A DNA stretch of 64,000 bases from contig JACEVL010000082.1 of assembly GCA_020284085.1 (NCBI GenBank), positions 1,142,645-1,206,644 of the forward strand, read 5' to 3'. Source of the stretch: Aporrectodea caliginosa (lineage: Eukaryota > Annelida > Clitellata > Crassiclitellata > Lumbricidae). Both the position numbers and the translations under genes were made by a program. The notes under the pieces are model-generated. The model was not told the origin of the DNA, did not search any database, and saw only the letters and a program-made list of their open reading frames with translations. How positions within the stretch are numbered: the first letter of the stretch is position 1; each line of letters starts with the position of its first letter. Below, one piece after another: positions 62,935 through 64,000 of this stretch.

Positions 62935-63385
62935 AAAGGAAGGTGAATGGATTGGAATGGAGTCAAATGGATTGGAATGGAGTAGACTTCAATGGAGTGG
63001 AATGGAGGGGAATTGAGTGGAATGAAATGGAATTAAATGCATTGGAATGAAATGGAACTGGCAGCATTGGCTTGGAATGAACAGATGTGGAATGGACTGA
63101 AATTAAAACTGAATGGAATTGATGGAACTGGAAAATATTTGGGTGGAATGTAATTTAATTGAGTGGAGTGAAGCGGACTAAAACAGAATGAAACGAATTG
63201 TAGTGGATTAGAGTGATGGAATAGCATTCACTGGGTTCACGTTGTCTTAAATGAAGTGCAATGAAATGGAGTGGAGTCGTGTGGAATGAAATCGAGTGAA
63301 ACGTCATGGAATAAAGCAGGAAAGTGGTGGAATAAAATTCTTTGGAGTGGAGTAGATGGAGTGCGATGGAGTTACGTCGAAATGC
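62935..63385. repeat. Degenerate GGAATGGA-type repeat
   Basis: Diverged 5-bp GGAAT / TGGAG words throughout, with no strict higher period. Confidence 0.8.
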
Positions 63386-63754
63386 TGTGGGCGAAAAAAC
63401 AAACCAAAAGAAAACTAGTGCTGGACGCAGCTGCCAGCCTTCTCCAAACCAACAATATAAACAACATGGCTTTGATCTGTTGTATAATTGTTATTCAACG
63501 TATTCTCACATCAAAGACCTTAATCGGCCAATCTCTCTCGAATCTTTTACCACGCGACTTAAGACGTAGTTTACGGCTGTCATCAACGGGGTTACGTCTT
63601 TCGTTTGAAATTAATTACATTTCTCGATGGAATCCCCTGAAGTGTCTGGCTGTCTCCTCTGCTGTTATGTGTGTTGCGTGACCACGGCAGAGGAAGACGC
63701 AGGTAACGACGTATGCTGCAGTTTCCCATGCTGGGCTGCTGTAACGATACTCTT
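63386..63754. other. Unassigned, possible LINE-derived fragment
   Basis: 63,470-63,600 reads in pieces like ESFTTRLKT and FKT-like endings; weak and not called as a gene. Confidence 0.3.
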
Positions 63755-64000
63755 GAAGTTCAAGACAGACAGATAGTCAGAAATACAGACACAGACGGAC
63801 AAGCAGACAGGAACAGAGACAACAAACATACAGACAGATAGATCGATTGACAGATAGCTAGATAGACATTAAGCAGACAGAAAAAAAGACAGACAGACAA
63901 ACAAGCAGACATAATACAAACCGAGAGATAGAGTGATAAATAGACCGACACTGGAAGGCAATGAGATAGATAGACAGATGGACAGACAGGCAGAAAAACA
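63755..64000. repeat. Degenerate GACA/GATA array
   Basis: AGACAGACAGATAG-type units running to the window edge. Confidence 0.85.

Overview
This window is eukaryotic nuclear DNA, most likely from a marine invertebrate deuterostome; an echinoderm is my best guess. The reasons are GT-AG introns, a metazoan M1 aminopeptidase, SINEs with tRNA-like heads, CR1/L2-like LINE 3' ends, and the very frequent word TAGGCCTA, which I associate from memory with echinoderm genomes. The species is not determined. There is an assembly gap at 13,023-14,000 and a single N at 19,474.

Layout. 1-16,440 is repeat-dominated: compound microsatellites (including a pure CTG33 run), a Ty3/gypsy-like gag fossil, a 2.7 kb direct duplication (3,425-6,128 and 10,261-13,022), LINE 3' ends, a hAT-type MITE with target-site duplication, and two head-to-tail remnants of a non-LTR retrotransposon ORF2 C-terminus. 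From 16,644 to beyond the right part of the window runs one host gene on the + strand: a membrane-alanyl/aminopeptidase-N-like M1 metallopeptidase. I could place 16 exons by splice sites, phase and family alignment (about 770 residues). The exons carrying the N-terminal membrane anchor and the C-terminal end are not in the window or not recognised.

Intron 5 of this gene (25,417-48,250, 22.8 kb) separates HELAHQ from the exon with the third zinc ligand. It contains the most unusual object here: a roughly 13.8 kb near-perfect inverted repeat (29,988-43,789, centre near 36,925). Each arm of about 6.9 kb holds an outer leader with 30-bp and 59-bp tandem repeats, an intronless 869-codon ORF (99.9% identical between arms at protein level), and a convergent array of small paralogous ORFs of about 96 residues with a shared IVGHIS...LYVVGW core. 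The large ORF and the first small ORF overlap at their stop codons. Two small paralogs are interrupted at the same place by a 58-bp hairpin-bearing repeat. The inner part of each arm is an iteron-like array of about 30-56 bp units. Compact intronless coding, convergent genes and head-to-head symmetry resemble an integrated dimer of a virus- or plasmid-like element. The large protein has a weak pattern resemblance to rolling-circle replication initiators, which is an inference. A solo copy of the leader lies at 27,381-27,978. A long-read fold-back artefact must be excluded, although the arms differ in ways a simple artefact would not create.

The rest of the gene (48,251-62,789) has short introns filled with MITEs (one MULE-like with 9-bp duplications, one with TA ends, hAT-like copies), a composite two-headed tRNA SINE, LINE 3' fossils and minisatellites. 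62,790-64,000 is intron or downstream sequence with GGAAT-like and GACA-like degenerate repeats.
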